A stretch of DNA of 64,000 bases from Sphingomonadales bacterium EhC05 (GCA_001650955.1 LXYP01000012.1:124001-188000); one strand, 5' to 3'. Shown: positions 1-8,234, counted from the first letter of the stretch. The notes: generated by a model from the letters alone, not told the origin. Numbers and translations are program-made.

Positions 1-125
1 TGACCAAAGTGAGCGGCATCCCAATGCTCGCAAAAGCGGGACAAAAGAAATGGGGCGATGAGCCGGAATATAAAGACTATATCCAACGCACGCCAAAGTT
101 GGTGCCGAGGCCACCGAAAGCCTAG
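1..125 (+). CDS. DUF1295 / steroid 5-alpha-reductase-like protein, C-terminal fragment
   Basis: Only the last 40 codons are in the window (frame from base 3, stop TAG at 123-125). The readable tail contains KVSGIPMLAKAG, then KKWGDEPEYKDY and the ending RTPKLVPRPPKA. This matches the conserved end of DUF1295 membrane proteins, which resemble steroid 5-alpha-reductases and isoprenylcysteine methyltransferases; the usual form is a SG.P.LEKK...RWG...Y..Y..RTP.L.P pattern. Its stop codon overlaps the stop of the convergent methyltransferase gene. The family call rests on a short tail, so it is good but not certain; the substrate is unknown. Confidence 0.7.
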   Translation, partial: TKVSGIPMLAKAGQKKWGDEPEYKDYIQRTPKLVPRPPKA

Positions 126-880
126 ACCGCCCTTTTTTCGAAGACGAAATAGTCGATTGGTTCGGTGACGGCTATATCGACTGCGGTTTGTGCAGCAAAT
201 TCCCGTAACCGACCGAGGCCATATTCAAATTCCTCGTCCGTCAGTCGTGCAAGAGTAGAATAAGGCCGATCAACGATCTTGTCTGCAAAAGCCGACCAGT
301 TGCGTGCGACTTGATTTTCGACGATCTGATGTTCGAGCAGGCGCAAACCTTCCTGTCCAAAAATAGTTTTGATTTCTTCCATGGAATCCAGAATCGACTG
401 CAAGAAATGACGACTCTTCGGGAAATGAGGGACAAAAGGATATTGATCCATTCGATCCGCAGTCATCGCGCGCAAACAGAGCAGACCATCGTTTCGCAAA
501 ATTCTTGCGCATTCAGATGCAGCTGCTTGCCGGTCGTCAATATGGTGGAAAACCATGGACATAAAAACCAAGTCCATCGTATCGTCGGGCAGCGGTATTT
601 TTTGAGCTGAACCGACTTGATAGGAGACACGCGGCACAGCTTTCGCTCGCGCTATAGCGAGCATAGCATGTGACGGGTCAATCGCGACCACCTCTCGATC
701 AAAACATTCAACCAGAATCGAACTATATCTGCCTGTGCCGCAGCCCAGATCAACAATGTTATCGATAGGCCGCCCTGCGGCTGATTCCCTGATGATATTC
801 AACCAGTCATTTCTTGCAGAAGACGAATAGTCTCTCCCGGTATCATAGGCTGCCGGTATCGCAGTCTGGTCATAGTCCAT
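122..880 (-). CDS. Class I SAM-dependent methyltransferase
   Basis: This 252-residue soluble protein has the class I methyltransferase core. Motif I is DLGCGTGRY near residues 44-52. An acidic residue that would bind the ribose follows in EVVAIDPSHAM, and the motif IV-like MDLVFMSMVFHHID is near residue 101. This layout is the Methyltransf_11 (UbiE-like) type. The substrate cannot be told from sequence. The start is supported by a GAGGAG site 8 bases upstream. It is divergent from roxA (64 bases between starts), so the two may share a promoter region. It converges on the DUF1295 gene with overlapping stop codons. Confidence 0.85.
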   Translation of the reverse strand: MDYDQTAIPAAYDTGRDYSSSARNDWLNIIRESAAGRPIDNIVDLGCGTGRYSSILVECFDREVVAIDPSHAMLAIARAKAVPRVSYQVGSAQKIPLPDDTMDLVFMSMVFHHIDDRQAAASECARILRNDGLLCLRAMTADRMDQYPFVPHFPKSRHFLQSILDSMEEIKTIFGQEGLRLLEHQIVENQVARNWSAFADKIVDRPYSTLARLTDEEFEYGLGRLREFAAQTAVDIAVTEPIDYFVFEKRAV

Positions 881-944
881 CCCATATCTCCTCAGAGCGA
901 TTTAGGAGCTATCAGCGAACCGATCAATTCGGTAGAGCAGCGAA

Positions 945-2108
945 ATGCAATTTTCCAGTTTCAACATCGATCTGTTCCTCCGTGATTATTGGCAAAAGAA
1001 GCCTTTGCTCATCAAAAATCCGTGGTCGGCATGGAACAATCCCCTGTCGCCGGACGAACTCGCCGGATTAGCTTGTGACGATCATGTCGAATCGCGCCTG
1101 ATCACCCAGGAATCAGGCGACTGGAACGCAGAAAATGGCCCGCTACCGGAAGATCGCTTCGGCCAGCTGGATCGCTTGCCGTATACATTGCTAGTGCAGG
1201 CGGTAGATCATTATATCCCCGAAGTCGCAGCGGTGATCGAGCCATTCCGTTTCATCCCCAATTGGCGTATTGATGATGTGATGGTCAGCTATGCCAGTGA
1301 TGGCGGCGGCGTCGGACCGCATTTTGACCATTATGATGTATTTCTGATTCAAGGCCTAGGAACGCGACGCTGGCAGATTGGCAAAATGTGCGACGAAAAT
1401 ACGCCGCTCCTGCCGCATGATCAATTGCGGCTTCTTGAAACATTTGAACCGCAACAACAATGGGTGCTGGAACCGGGCGACATGCTTTATGTGCCGCCGG
1501 GTATCTCGCACAATGGTGTTGCGGTCGGCGATGATTGCATGACCTATTCTGTCGGCTTTCGCGCGCCTTCGCGCGGCGAACTCATTGGCGACTGGTGCGA
1601 TGACATGCTGGCAGAATTGCTGGACGACGATCGCTATGCAGACCCGGATCTGGCCAAGCAGCAAAATCCTGGCGAGATATCTTCCGACGCGATTGATCGA
1701 TTGCACGCGCTGGTGACAGAAAAAGTCGGCGACAAAGACGCATTTTCACGTTGGTTCGGAAAATATAATAGTACCCCCAAATATCCGGAACTCGACTGGC
1801 AGCCGGAGATACCGATAGATTCTGATGAGCTCCGCAAACAACTCGCGGATGAAACGCCGCTTTATCGCAATTCGGCGAGCCGCTTTTCCTACGTCCGTCA
1901 GCACCAGGAAGCAGTTACATTGTTCGTCAACGGACAGGCGTTCGAATGTTCGGGTGACGCCGTTCCGGTCGCAGAAATGCTATGCGGCGAGGAACAATTC
2001 TCGCTTGATCCGGACTTCGCAATATCCGATCAAGTGGTGGATTTGCTCGTGTCGCTCTGCAATCTCGGCAGCCTTGCTTTCGAATCAGAAGACCAGAACC
2101 AGGCATAG
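945..2108 (+). CDS. roxA: Cupin/JmjC ribosomal protein uL16 arginine hydroxylase (RoxA/YcfD type)
   Basis: RoxA/YcfD enzymes are cytoplasmic Fe(II)/2-oxoglutarate oxygenases that hydroxylate an arginine of ribosomal protein uL16. This 387-residue protein has their architecture: an N-terminal FLRDYWQKKPLLIKN start, a double-stranded beta-helix core, and a C-terminal winged-helix-like part. The iron ligands are visible as H126 and D128 in GPHFDHYDVFLIQ and H189 in VPPGISHNGV. Length is close to the roughly 370-390 residues of the family. The ATG lacks a strong Shine-Dalgarno sequence. I am confident in the family; the exact ribosomal target is inferred from homology. Confidence 0.88.
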   Translation: MQFSSFNIDLFLRDYWQKKPLLIKNPWSAWNNPLSPDELAGLACDDHVESRLITQESGDWNAENGPLPEDRFGQLDRLPYTLLVQAVDHYIPEVAAVIEPFRFIPNWRIDDVMVSYASDGGGVGPHFDHYDVFLIQGLGTRRWQIGKMCDENTPLLPHDQLRLLETFEPQQQWVLEPGDMLYVPPGISHNGVAVGDDCMTYSVGFRAPSRGELIGDWCDDMLAELLDDDRYADPDLAKQQNPGEISSDAIDRLHALVTEKVGDKDAFSRWFGKYNSTPKYPELDWQPEIPIDSDELRKQLADETPLYRNSASRFSYVRQHQEAVTLFVNGQAFECSGDAVPVAEMLCGEEQFSLDPDFAISDQVVDLLVSLCNLGSLAFESEDQNQA

Positions 2109-2110
2109 AA

Positions 2111-2142
2111 AAGGGCGGAAAAGCCTTAGCCTCTCCGCCCTT
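2111..2142. terminator. Hairpin between convergent roxA and csp genes
   Basis: An inverted repeat AAGGGCGGA / TCCGCCCTT encloses a 14-base loop directly after the roxA stop and 35 bases before the end of the convergent cold-shock gene. The stem is GC-rich, but the following run is only TTCAAATTT. It is a plausible bidirectional terminator rather than a textbook one. Confidence 0.5.
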
Positions 2143-2176
2143 CAAATTTGGTTCAACCGAAATTCGGCTGCGAAAA

Positions 2177-2383
2177 TTAAGCAGACTGTAGGTTTACAGC
2201 AGCTTTTTTACCATTGTTGCCGGTTTCGACATCATAGGAGAGACGTTGCTCTTTTTCGAGCGTCTGCATTCCAGCAGCCTGAACCGCCGTGATGTGGACA
2301 AAGCTGTCATCGCCGCCGTCTTCAGGAGCGATAAAGCCATAGCCTTTGTCGGCGTTGAAAAATTTTACTGTGCCTGTAGGCAT
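2177..2383 (-). CDS. cspA: Cold-shock domain protein (CspA family)
   Basis: This is a 68-residue single cold-shock domain, the usual size for CspA proteins, which bind single-stranded RNA/DNA and melt RNA structure. The RNP1-like motif KGYGFIAPEDG and RNP2-like DSFVHITAV are both present after the typical GTVKFFNADKG start. The frame stays open further upstream, but I chose the ATG at 2383 because AGGAA lies 7 bases before it and the protein then begins with the family's MPTGTVKFF. About 200 bases of non-coding sequence upstream could include the long leader typical of csp mRNAs. Confidence 0.92.
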   Translation of the reverse strand: MPTGTVKFFNADKGYGFIAPEDGGDDSFVHITAVQAAGMQTLEKEQRLSYDVETGNNGKKAAVNLQSA

Positions 2384-2624
2384 ATTCTTATTCCTATTCA
2401 TAACATAATTATGCCCGACTTTGCGGTATTGCAAAGCCGAACGGGTTGGCCAAATTCGTGAAAAGGGAAAAAGAGTATGCGAACCTTTTGAGGGGAGCGC
2501 GAAACCAAGTTTCGTCGAGACGCGATTATTAGCTGCGCTGCCTATAGCAGCCTATTGTCAACTAAGCAAACAGTTGCATGAGAGTGGTTTCATGACATGG
2601 ACAAATTGTGTAACAATCCGGTCC

Positions 2625-3266
2625 ATGACCAAAATATTCCTGACTTTTTCCACCCTGCTACTTCTCTCTCTGCCGCTGGCGGCCTGCGATCCCTCGCCTG
2701 ATCCTGCGCCAGAAGCATCGGAACAGGACCTGTTCTTTGAACGGCTGGGCCTGCTGTGTGGCAAGGCCTATGCCGGCTTGCTGGTTTCCGATCAGGAAGC
2801 TGATGCGGAGATGGTCGGCAAACCGATGGTGATGCATGTCGCGAGCTGCGATCTGAATGAAATACAGATACCCTTTCACATAGCCGAAGATAGCGAGACT
2901 TGGGACCGCTCCCGCACATGGATCATTTCTCGCACCGCAGACGGCCTGCGCCTCAAACATCGCCACCGGCACGAAGACGGTAGCCTCGATGACGTGACCA
3001 ATTATGGCGGCGATACCGCTGCAGACGGCACTGCAGGACGTCAGGAGTTCCCGGTTGACGCCGAATCAATTGCCTCGTTCAAGACCAACGGGCTTGACCA
3101 GTCGGTGACCAATATCTGGGCCGTCGAAGTCAGCCAGCCAGGCCAAGGCAAAGCGCAATTTGCTTACGAGCTTCGCCGCCCGGAATCCGCCGGTGGCCGC
3201 TACTTCCGGGTCGAGTTTGACCTGTCCAAATCGATCGCCGTTCCCCCGCCCCCATGGGGAGAATGA
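2625..3266 (+). CDS. Predicted lipoprotein of unknown function
   Basis: This 213-residue protein begins with a lipoprotein signal: MTKIF, a leucine-rich stretch, and lipobox LPLAAC with the cysteine at residue 21. The mature part is acidic and has no motif I recognise. It contains two HRHR-like histidine clusters and a CDLNEIQIPF segment. An in-frame ATG at 2592 would add 11 residues before the signal, so I prefer 2625. Six bases separate its stop from the downstream channel-like gene, so it probably shares a transcript with that gene and DoxX. It may be an envelope protein serving that membrane cluster; this is inference. Confidence 0.7.
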   Translation: MTKIFLTFSTLLLLSLPLAACDPSPDPAPEASEQDLFFERLGLLCGKAYAGLLVSDQEADAEMVGKPMVMHVASCDLNEIQIPFHIAEDSETWDRSRTWIISRTADGLRLKHRHRHEDGSLDDVTNYGGDTAADGTAGRQEFPVDAESIASFKTNGLDQSVTNIWAVEVSQPGQGKAQFAYELRRPESAGGRYFRVEFDLSKSIAVPPPPWGE

Positions 3267-3272
3267 GCCGAG

Positions 3273-3701
3273 ATGCTCGCTCAGCTGGCCGTAAGCACCG
3301 TGATGGTCTTGCTGACCGTGTTCATTCACGGGGCTGGAATATTTGCACTGGCCCGCTTCCTTCGGATCGAGGCCCGAGAAGAAGCTGAAGAGCATATCCA
3401 CCCGATGTCGGTCCGCGGAATTTCGGTAACCCTTGCGCTGGTTCTTGGACTATTCGTACTCCACGGCATTGAAATCTGGCTCTATGCCTTTGTTTTCCTC
3501 TTGCTGGACGCCTTGCCGACGCTCAGCGATGCCGTATATTTCTCGACCATAACCTACGCGACGACAGGATATGATGATGAAGGCATTGCCGAAAGCTGGC
3601 GCATGGTGGCTGCGATCGAGGGCGTCAACGGCATCATATTGCTTGGCTGGTCAACTGCCTTTTTCGTAACCGTGGTCGCGCGATTGGGCCGCGCGCGATG
3701 A
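3273..3701 (+). CDS. Small two-TM ion-channel family protein with variant selectivity filter
   Basis: The 142 residues show an N-terminal helix (about 4-28), a charged cytoplasmic linker, a second helix (about 49-78), a pore-loop-like segment and a last helix (about 115-137). The pore segment YFSTITYATTGYDDEG (residues 89-104) lines up with potassium-channel filters of the T-x-G-Y-G type. The filter here reads TTGYDD (97-102), so the second filter glycine is aspartate. The family (Ion_trans_2-like) is therefore likely, but potassium selectivity is doubtful. The gene's end overlaps the DoxX start by four bases (ATGA), indicating translational coupling. Confidence 0.7.
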   Translation: MLAQLAVSTVMVLLTVFIHGAGIFALARFLRIEAREEAEEHIHPMSVRGISVTLALVLGLFVLHGIEIWLYAFVFLLLDALPTLSDAVYFSTITYATTGYDDEGIAESWRMVAAIEGVNGIILLGWSTAFFVTVVARLGRAR

Positions 3702-4129
3702 GCAGGACAGATGACCGGGAAAGCCGCACCCGCCAGGCCTTCCGCTGGTTGCTCGCGCTTTTCTACCTGCTCGCGGGGATTGCCCATATCCGCGCTCCGG
3801 GCGGTTTTCTGGCCATCACGCCGGATTGGGTTCCCTTTGCCGAGCAGGTCGTCCTGTTCACCGGCATAGCCGAAATTGCAGGTGCCATTGGTCTGATGAT
3901 CCCGCCGAAAGCCATGCCCGGCATCCGCTATGCCGCTGGCATCGGCCTCGCGCTTTATGCGCTGTGTGTCTATCCGGCCAATATCAACCATGCGGTCAAC
4001 AATATCGCGCTTGGCGGTGAAACGGCGAGCTGGCTCTATCATGGCCCGCGCCTCGCCTTCCAGCCGATTTTCATCTGGTGGGCGCTGATTTCCGGCGGCG
4101 TGATCAACTGGCCGTTTCGTCCGAAATAG
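3698..4129 (+). CDS. DoxX-like membrane protein
   Basis: This 143-residue protein has four hydrophobic segments and the DoxX-family start pattern RWLLALFYLLAGIAHIRAPGGF. It continues with FTGIAEIAGAIGLMIP, the second helix typical of the family. DoxX proteins are small inner-membrane proteins; some act with quinones or oxidoreductases, but the role of this one is unknown. It overlaps the upstream channel-like gene by ATGA and is probably the last gene of a three-gene operon with it and the lipoprotein. Confidence 0.8.
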   Translation: MSRTDDRESRTRQAFRWLLALFYLLAGIAHIRAPGGFLAITPDWVPFAEQVVLFTGIAEIAGAIGLMIPPKAMPGIRYAAGIGLALYALCVYPANINHAVNNIALGGETASWLYHGPRLAFQPIFIWWALISGGVINWPFRPK

Positions 4130-4206
4130 CCGCTGATCTGCCCAAAGACTGGTTTCTGTGCTATGGTCTCCCCTGCCGATGTTGGGAATGGCAATAGGAG
4201 CAGATC

Positions 4207-4359
4207 ATGGAACGACATGGAGACGAAATCGAAATAAGCCCGGAAGAAGCAAGCAATATCCCGCGCAAGCCGCATCTTGTGCGCTATGTATTGGCCGTAT
4301 CGCTGCTGATGGCGGTGGTCGCCATGTCCCTGGTCTGGATCATTCCTGCCCTCAATTAG
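4207..4359 (+). CDS. 50-residue single-pass membrane protein
   Basis: This is a short gene starting ATG at 4207 with AGGAG ten bases upstream (ATAGGAGCAGATC). The protein is MERHGDEIEISPEEAS, then a basic patch PRKPHLVRY, then one transmembrane helix of about 20 residues ending in WIIPALN. The acidic N-terminus, basic stop-transfer-like patch and single helix suggest the N-terminus stays in the cytoplasm. Its strong ribosome site and separate position after doxX make it a real gene rather than a chance frame. I do not know a function; similar tiny membrane proteins seem common in sphingomonads (from memory, not checked). Confidence 0.7.
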   Translation: MERHGDEIEISPEEASNIPRKPHLVRYVLAVSLLMAVVAMSLVWIIPALN

Positions 4360-4519
4360 CTCGCACATAAGTGCCTCTTCACTCGGAGACTTTCGACGAT
4401 AATATTTGGGGACCGTCGCCTTGTTGAACAGCTCGGTGCGGACGGCAAAAGCGGCTCCATTGAAGTCCAAAGTTAGTCAAAGTTAGGGCCTAGAACAGGT
4501 TTTATCAAATCAACCGATC

Positions 4520-5317
4520 TCACTTCTGCTTACCATTTCTGTCTATATTATCAGATATTTGTGAACCACTTATATCAGGATCTGAGAGCTTCCTTGCTTG
4601 CGCCTCTCCCTCATCATCGCCAACGGCATCCTGACGTTGCCAATGCGGTAATTCTCCGTCCATGATATCGGCGATTTCGAGAGCATCATCCAATTGTTCC
4701 GGCGAGAGCCGCGTCTGCGGAGCCGCCGGCGGTTCCGGGCCGAGCAGCTTGATCGCTTCGGCCACAGCGGATTTGACCGGCCGCGGCTGCTCCGGCAGCG
4801 CCACCTCGTCGGCGCTGCGTACATCCTTGTTGGCATGACGATATCGGTCGGGCGCATGGGCGCGGATCAGGAACATCAACAGCCGGTCATTATATTTGCG
4901 CTTGGTGTAGACATGATTGCCCTCGCGATCGAGCGCCACATCGTCGACACCATTGATCGCCCGGTCAAAAGCAATATCGACCAGTCGCCGCGAGGCCGCC
5001 TCCAGCGCGGCGTCCCAGGCAGCGGCAAAAGCCTCGGCACCCGGCGCGCGGCGCAGCTTATAGGCGGCGGCATCCGACATGCCGACGCTGCGCGCCGCCT
5101 CCGCCACCACGCCACTATCGGCAAGCGCCCCGATAAATGCGCGCTGCTTTTCGGGGCTCCAGCCATCCTTGCGACGTTTGCGGCGGACAGGAACCCAGTC
5201 ATAATCGTCTGGATTATGGCCATGTTGATCCAAATCCGGGCTATTCGGTGGAGCGGCATCTGGCTTGGAATGCAAGTTGCGGGCGGGGTCTTGGGGAATG
5301 TGGTTGTCATTGCTCAT
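4520..5317 (-). CDS. Conserved sphingomonad protein with helix-turn-helix-like segment
   Basis: This is a 265-residue protein of unknown function. After a polar, proline-rich N-terminus comes a basic patch (WVPVRRKRRKDGW). It is followed by SPEKQRAFIGALADSG and VAEAARSVGMSDAAAYKLRR, which read as a helix-turn-helix resembling phage terminase small subunits or transposase DNA-binding ends. The C-terminal third is acidic and probably disordered. The ATG at 5317 is my choice because the conserved part starts soon after; the ribosome site is weak (AGGTTATCTATGCCCT). It is likely a DNA-binding protein, possibly domesticated from a mobile element, but no target can be named. Confidence 0.6.
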   Translation of the reverse strand: MSNDNHIPQDPARNLHSKPDAAPPNSPDLDQHGHNPDDYDWVPVRRKRRKDGWSPEKQRAFIGALADSGVVAEAARSVGMSDAAAYKLRRAPGAEAFAAAWDAALEAASRRLVDIAFDRAINGVDDVALDREGNHVYTKRKYNDRLLMFLIRAHAPDRYRHANKDVRSADEVALPEQPRPVKSAVAEAIKLLGPEPPAAPQTRLSPEQLDDALEIADIMDGELPHWQRQDAVGDDEGEAQARKLSDPDISGSQISDNIDRNGKQK

Positions 5318-5822
5318 AGGGCATAGATAACCTATTTGGTTCGTTGTAGGAAAGAGCAATCCTGCAGTCGCAGTCAATTTTCCTGCCGAGTGGCGAAAAT
5401 CGCCTGTGATATCGAAATTTCCCATTTATCCGCATCTCTTCTCGCCAATACTGGCATGCCCCCACCTGCTATTCGGCTTGAAACCTGGTCGCAGCACGGT
5501 CTGTTAGCTAGCGTGCTTGAGCGTCGCTTTGATCTCCGCATTGCCGAGAGAGACAGGCTTCGGATCGCTTCTTTGCGCCATAGATGCCAACAGGACCTAT
5601 GGATGATTTTTCGACGCGGTCGCGCGCTGCCTGCGCGAACCCTGCGCCATTCAATCTCGGCGAGACTTGGAACAGGGAGATCGGCATGTTGAAGGCGGCA
5701 ATCCGGCCCGATAGCAGCACGCCGATGACGCTGCAGATTGCCGTCATTGGTGATAATCACGAACATTGGTTCGTCCCGAAGCCTTCAGGACTCCCAATCT
5801 GAACCTATTGACCAAAACCGGC
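5318..5822. other. About 500 bases without a supportable gene
   Basis: No frame here combines a ribosome site with plausible composition. Several overlapping frames stay open on both strands (for example minus 5508-5747), but their proteins are rich in arginine, serine and cysteine. A 25-codon minus frame at 5504-5581 (MAQRSDPKPVSLGNAEIKAT, then five more) has protein-like composition but no ribosome site. The stretch may be a decayed gene. Confidence 0.4.
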
Positions 5823-6674
5823 TTATTTCTCCGGCATGTCCGAGGCAGCGTCATTTTGCTTGATCACATAGCGGACGGCAGCAACGACGGTCTCAGGCTG
5901 CTCCCTGTGAACATTATGACCCGTCGCACCCAGCACTATATGCTGATAATCTGTAAATTGGGTGACAAATTGGGTCTGCAATTCCCGCCATGCTTGCTTA
6001 CCCTCGACGCTGTGCATCAGAAATTGCGGATATTCTTGCTTCATTGCCGTAATCATGGCGACCGGTACGTCGACCAATTTTGCTGTCGAGGGGTAGATAC
6101 CCGATCCCGTGATTTTCGAAAAATAGATATCCTCCGGTTTTACCCGGTCTGGCGTCATCCTGTTGATGACAGCCTCTTCCCTTATCGCTCGTTCCTTGTC
6201 CAGCGCTCTCAACTGGATAAGAATTTTTTCCGGTGTCGGATCGACGAATACGAGACCCGCGACTTTATCCGGGTAAAGCTCGGCATATTTTCTAATGTAA
6301 AATCCTCCGGCCGAATGGCCGACCAAAATATAGGGAGCACTGATATTTTTCGCTGTCAGCAGGCTATCCAGTTCGGAGGCAATTTGTTCCAATGTACGCG
6401 GCAAATCGCTTTGCTCTGATTGGCCATAGCCCGCGCGAGAATAGGTAACGACCTGAGCAAATTGACTGACTTCATCGGCGACGTCGCGCCAGATGTTTAG
6501 ATCATGGCCAAGGCCGGATTCGAAAATAACATTATGGCGGCCTTCTCCTTGGATGTTCACTTCCAGATGATGCTGGCCGACGAGGGTCAATTCTGCTTCA
6601 CCCGCCAAAGCCGGGGAAGACATGCCGCCCGCCATCAGTCCAATCAAAAGCGCATGAGCGATATATTTTTTCAT
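5823..6674 (-). CDS. Secreted alpha/beta hydrolase
   Basis: This 283-residue protein begins with a signal peptide (MKKYIAHALLIGLMAGG, likely cleaved after PALA). The alpha/beta-hydrolase fold follows. The oxyanion region is FESGLGHD, the nucleophile elbow is VGHSAGG with Ser121, an acid is in VFVDPTP, and the catalytic histidine is probably the one in GATGHNVHREQP near the C-terminus. It is likely an esterase or lipase-like enzyme of the periplasm; the substrate is unknown. The start at 6674 gives the clean signal peptide and has GAGAAACG upstream. Confidence 0.85.
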   Translation of the reverse strand: MKKYIAHALLIGLMAGGMSSPALAGEAELTLVGQHHLEVNIQGEGRHNVIFESGLGHDLNIWRDVADEVSQFAQVVTYSRAGYGQSEQSDLPRTLEQIASELDSLLTAKNISAPYILVGHSAGGFYIRKYAELYPDKVAGLVFVDPTPEKILIQLRALDKERAIREEAVINRMTPDRVKPEDIYFSKITGSGIYPSTAKLVDVPVAMITAMKQEYPQFLMHSVEGKQAWRELQTQFVTQFTDYQHIVLGATGHNVHREQPETVVAAVRYVIKQNDAASDMPEK

Positions 6675-6785
6675 TTTCGTTTCTCGTCTTTCTGCTTGGT
6701 TGAAATCCCATATTTGGCGAGCCGCCGCGAAAATGATCAGATAGTCCAATCACAAACGGACAAGATTTACGCCAATATTGGGTGG

Positions 6786-7511
6786 CTAGTCTGCACTGTT
6801 GTAGATCACTGGCATTTTGCCTTTCCATCTGCTCCAAATCTGATCTTCGGTGATCAGATCGGCCATGAAACTGGCAACGTTCATGCGGCTGGTGGAACCC
6901 GCATCGAAGATCGCACTGCGGATCGGCGAAGGATGTAATTCAAATTCCGTAACAGCTGGGTCATCAGTCAAACCGTCTGGCCGTACCGCTGCCCATTCGA
7001 TTGTCTCACTATTCTGACCAATTTCTGTGCGCAGATAATCGGCGGCCGCCTCATTATCCGCATGCGGCGGCAGCAGAACACGAAGAAGCCCGATGATGCA
7101 TTTTTGCGCCAGCGATATGGGTTCCTCCAGATCGCGATTTCTGTTTCCGGTCGTATTCATCAGGACAAATTTAACCGGCTTGCTGGATTTGTCCGCTGCA
7201 ACAGCATTGCACAACCGTCGTGTTGCTTCGGTCACCAGACGGTGCGGTCGGCCAAACAGGCCCTTGAATGTCATATTATGGCCGAGGCAGGACGCAACCG
7301 CATCACATCCAGTCACATGCTTGACCATGTCGGTATCACTCAGGGCCAAAAGGCTGGCTTCCGTCACAGACAAATTCTCATGGCGCCGCAAGACATCGGG
7401 CAGGCCTGCCGCGGATCGCACAATGATTCTGACATGCTCTCCACGCTCGAGCAGGATTTGGGTGAGTAATCTCCCCGTGGCTCCGCTTGCCCCAACGACT
7501 AATATGGTCAT
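6786..7511 (-). CDS. NAD(P)-binding NmrA/atypical SDR protein
   Basis: This 241-residue protein starts with the Rossmann dinucleotide site VVGASGATGRLLTQILLERG (residues 5-24), the GxxGxxG type used by atypical short-chain dehydrogenases and NmrA-like proteins. VRPDGLTDDPAV matches the substrate-side segment of that family. There is no YxxxK catalytic pair in the usual position, so it may be a redox sensor, an isomerase or a flavin reductase-like protein. It is about 110 bases upstream of the hydrolase on the same strand; the gap suggests separate or weakly linked transcription. Confidence 0.8.
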   Translation of the reverse strand: MTILVVGASGATGRLLTQILLERGEHVRIIVRSAAGLPDVLRRHENLSVTEASLLALSDTDMVKHVTGCDAVASCLGHNMTFKGLFGRPHRLVTEATRRLCNAVAADKSSKPVKFVLMNTTGNRNRDLEEPISLAQKCIIGLLRVLLPPHADNEAAADYLRTEIGQNSETIEWAAVRPDGLTDDPAVTEFELHPSPIRSAIFDAGSTSRMNVASFMADLITEDQIWSRWKGKMPVIYNSAD

Positions 7512-7619
7512 TATGGGTTCGTCTCAAACGGGATTCGATTCGGCCAGAGCTTGGCCCGCAGTTCATCCATGCGTGACATATATGCGCATTTCAAATCCCG
7601 AAATATCATTTTTCAGCCA

Positions 7620-7739
7620 TCAAACCAGAATGGAAGCGGCGTTTGTGGCTGCAGGTCCGACCGAGGCCATCACGCAAACGGTGGCTGAAATCAGTGCGGC
7701 AAATGCGGCGGTGATATTGTTTGAAGAGATGGAGAACAT
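7620..7739 (-). CDS. 39-residue hydrophobic micro-protein, paralogue B
   Basis: This 39-codon gene starts ATG at 7739 with AAGGA eight bases upstream. The protein begins MFSISSNNITAAFAALISAT and continues VCVMASVGPAATNAASILV. It is clearly related to its neighbour 30 bases upstream: both share AAFAAL.SA, ASVGPAA and AAS in the same order with different codons. One hydrophobic helix spans about residues 10-30 and could be a membrane anchor or a secreted peptide cleaved after the alanines. No function is known to me. Confidence 0.75.
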   Translation of the reverse strand: MFSISSNNITAAFAALISATVCVMASVGPAATNAASILV

Positions 7740-7768
7740 GGTCGGAGATCCTTAGATTTGATTTGAAA

Positions 7769-7891
7769 TTAGGCGATGAAAGATGCGGCGCTTTGCGCAG
7801 CTGGGCCGACGCTGGCGCCGACAAAAATGGCAGCAGAGAACAGAGCGGCAAATGCGGCAACAACTTGGTTCTGGATATTTACGTTCGACAT
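7769..7891 (-). CDS. 40-residue hydrophobic micro-protein, paralogue A
   Basis: This 40-codon gene starts ATG at 7891 with a strong AAAGGAAA site upstream. The protein begins MSNVNIQNQVVAAFAALFSA and continues AIFVGASVGPAAQSAASFIA. It has one hydrophobic segment (about 11-30) containing the shared ASVGPAA block. It is the upstream member of a tandem pair with the gene at 7620-7739; the 29-base gap holds only the second ribosome site, so the two are probably co-transcribed. The pair looks like a recent duplication that has diverged at the DNA level while keeping the protein pattern. The role is unknown. Confidence 0.75.
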   Translation of the reverse strand: MSNVNIQNQVVAAFAALFSAAIFVGASVGPAAQSAASFIA

Positions 7892-8234
7892 TTTGGTTTC
7901 CTTTGGGTTGAATATGGTGCTTCGCAGTTCCTGTTAGCGAAGATGCCAGAAGCTTTGCATAGCCCGTGCCAGTTTTCAATTATCTATATTTTTCAATGGT
8001 ATAACTCATATTGCCTGCCATCGAGATTTGGCATGCAATCGAATAGTGGGAAAATATCCCAACTATTGGTGTGTCTGGACAGCCCGATATCGATGGAGTG
8101 ATGATTTGCTCCGGATCATCGCGATCCTTTCCCATCTGACTTTCAACAAAGGCGATGTTGAGAATAGTTTGCGTGCATCGCGAAAAGGATAAGTCTAGCA
8201 TCACATCACTTTCCGATATCCCAGGAGTTTGAAA
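7892..8234. other. Intergenic region between micro-gene pair and M28 peptidase
   Basis: About 340 bases separate divergent genes and must hold both promoters. I see AT-rich stretches and the palindrome GGGAAAATATCCC (8049-8061), which could be an operator. No protein-coding frame is supported. Confidence 0.4.

Noticed and set aside
4039-4470. Minus-strand frame of 143 codons starting MDFNGAAFAVRTELFNKATV
   Set aside because: Most of it is antisense to doxX and the 50-residue gene; only the first 40 codons fall in non-coding DNA and no family was recognised.
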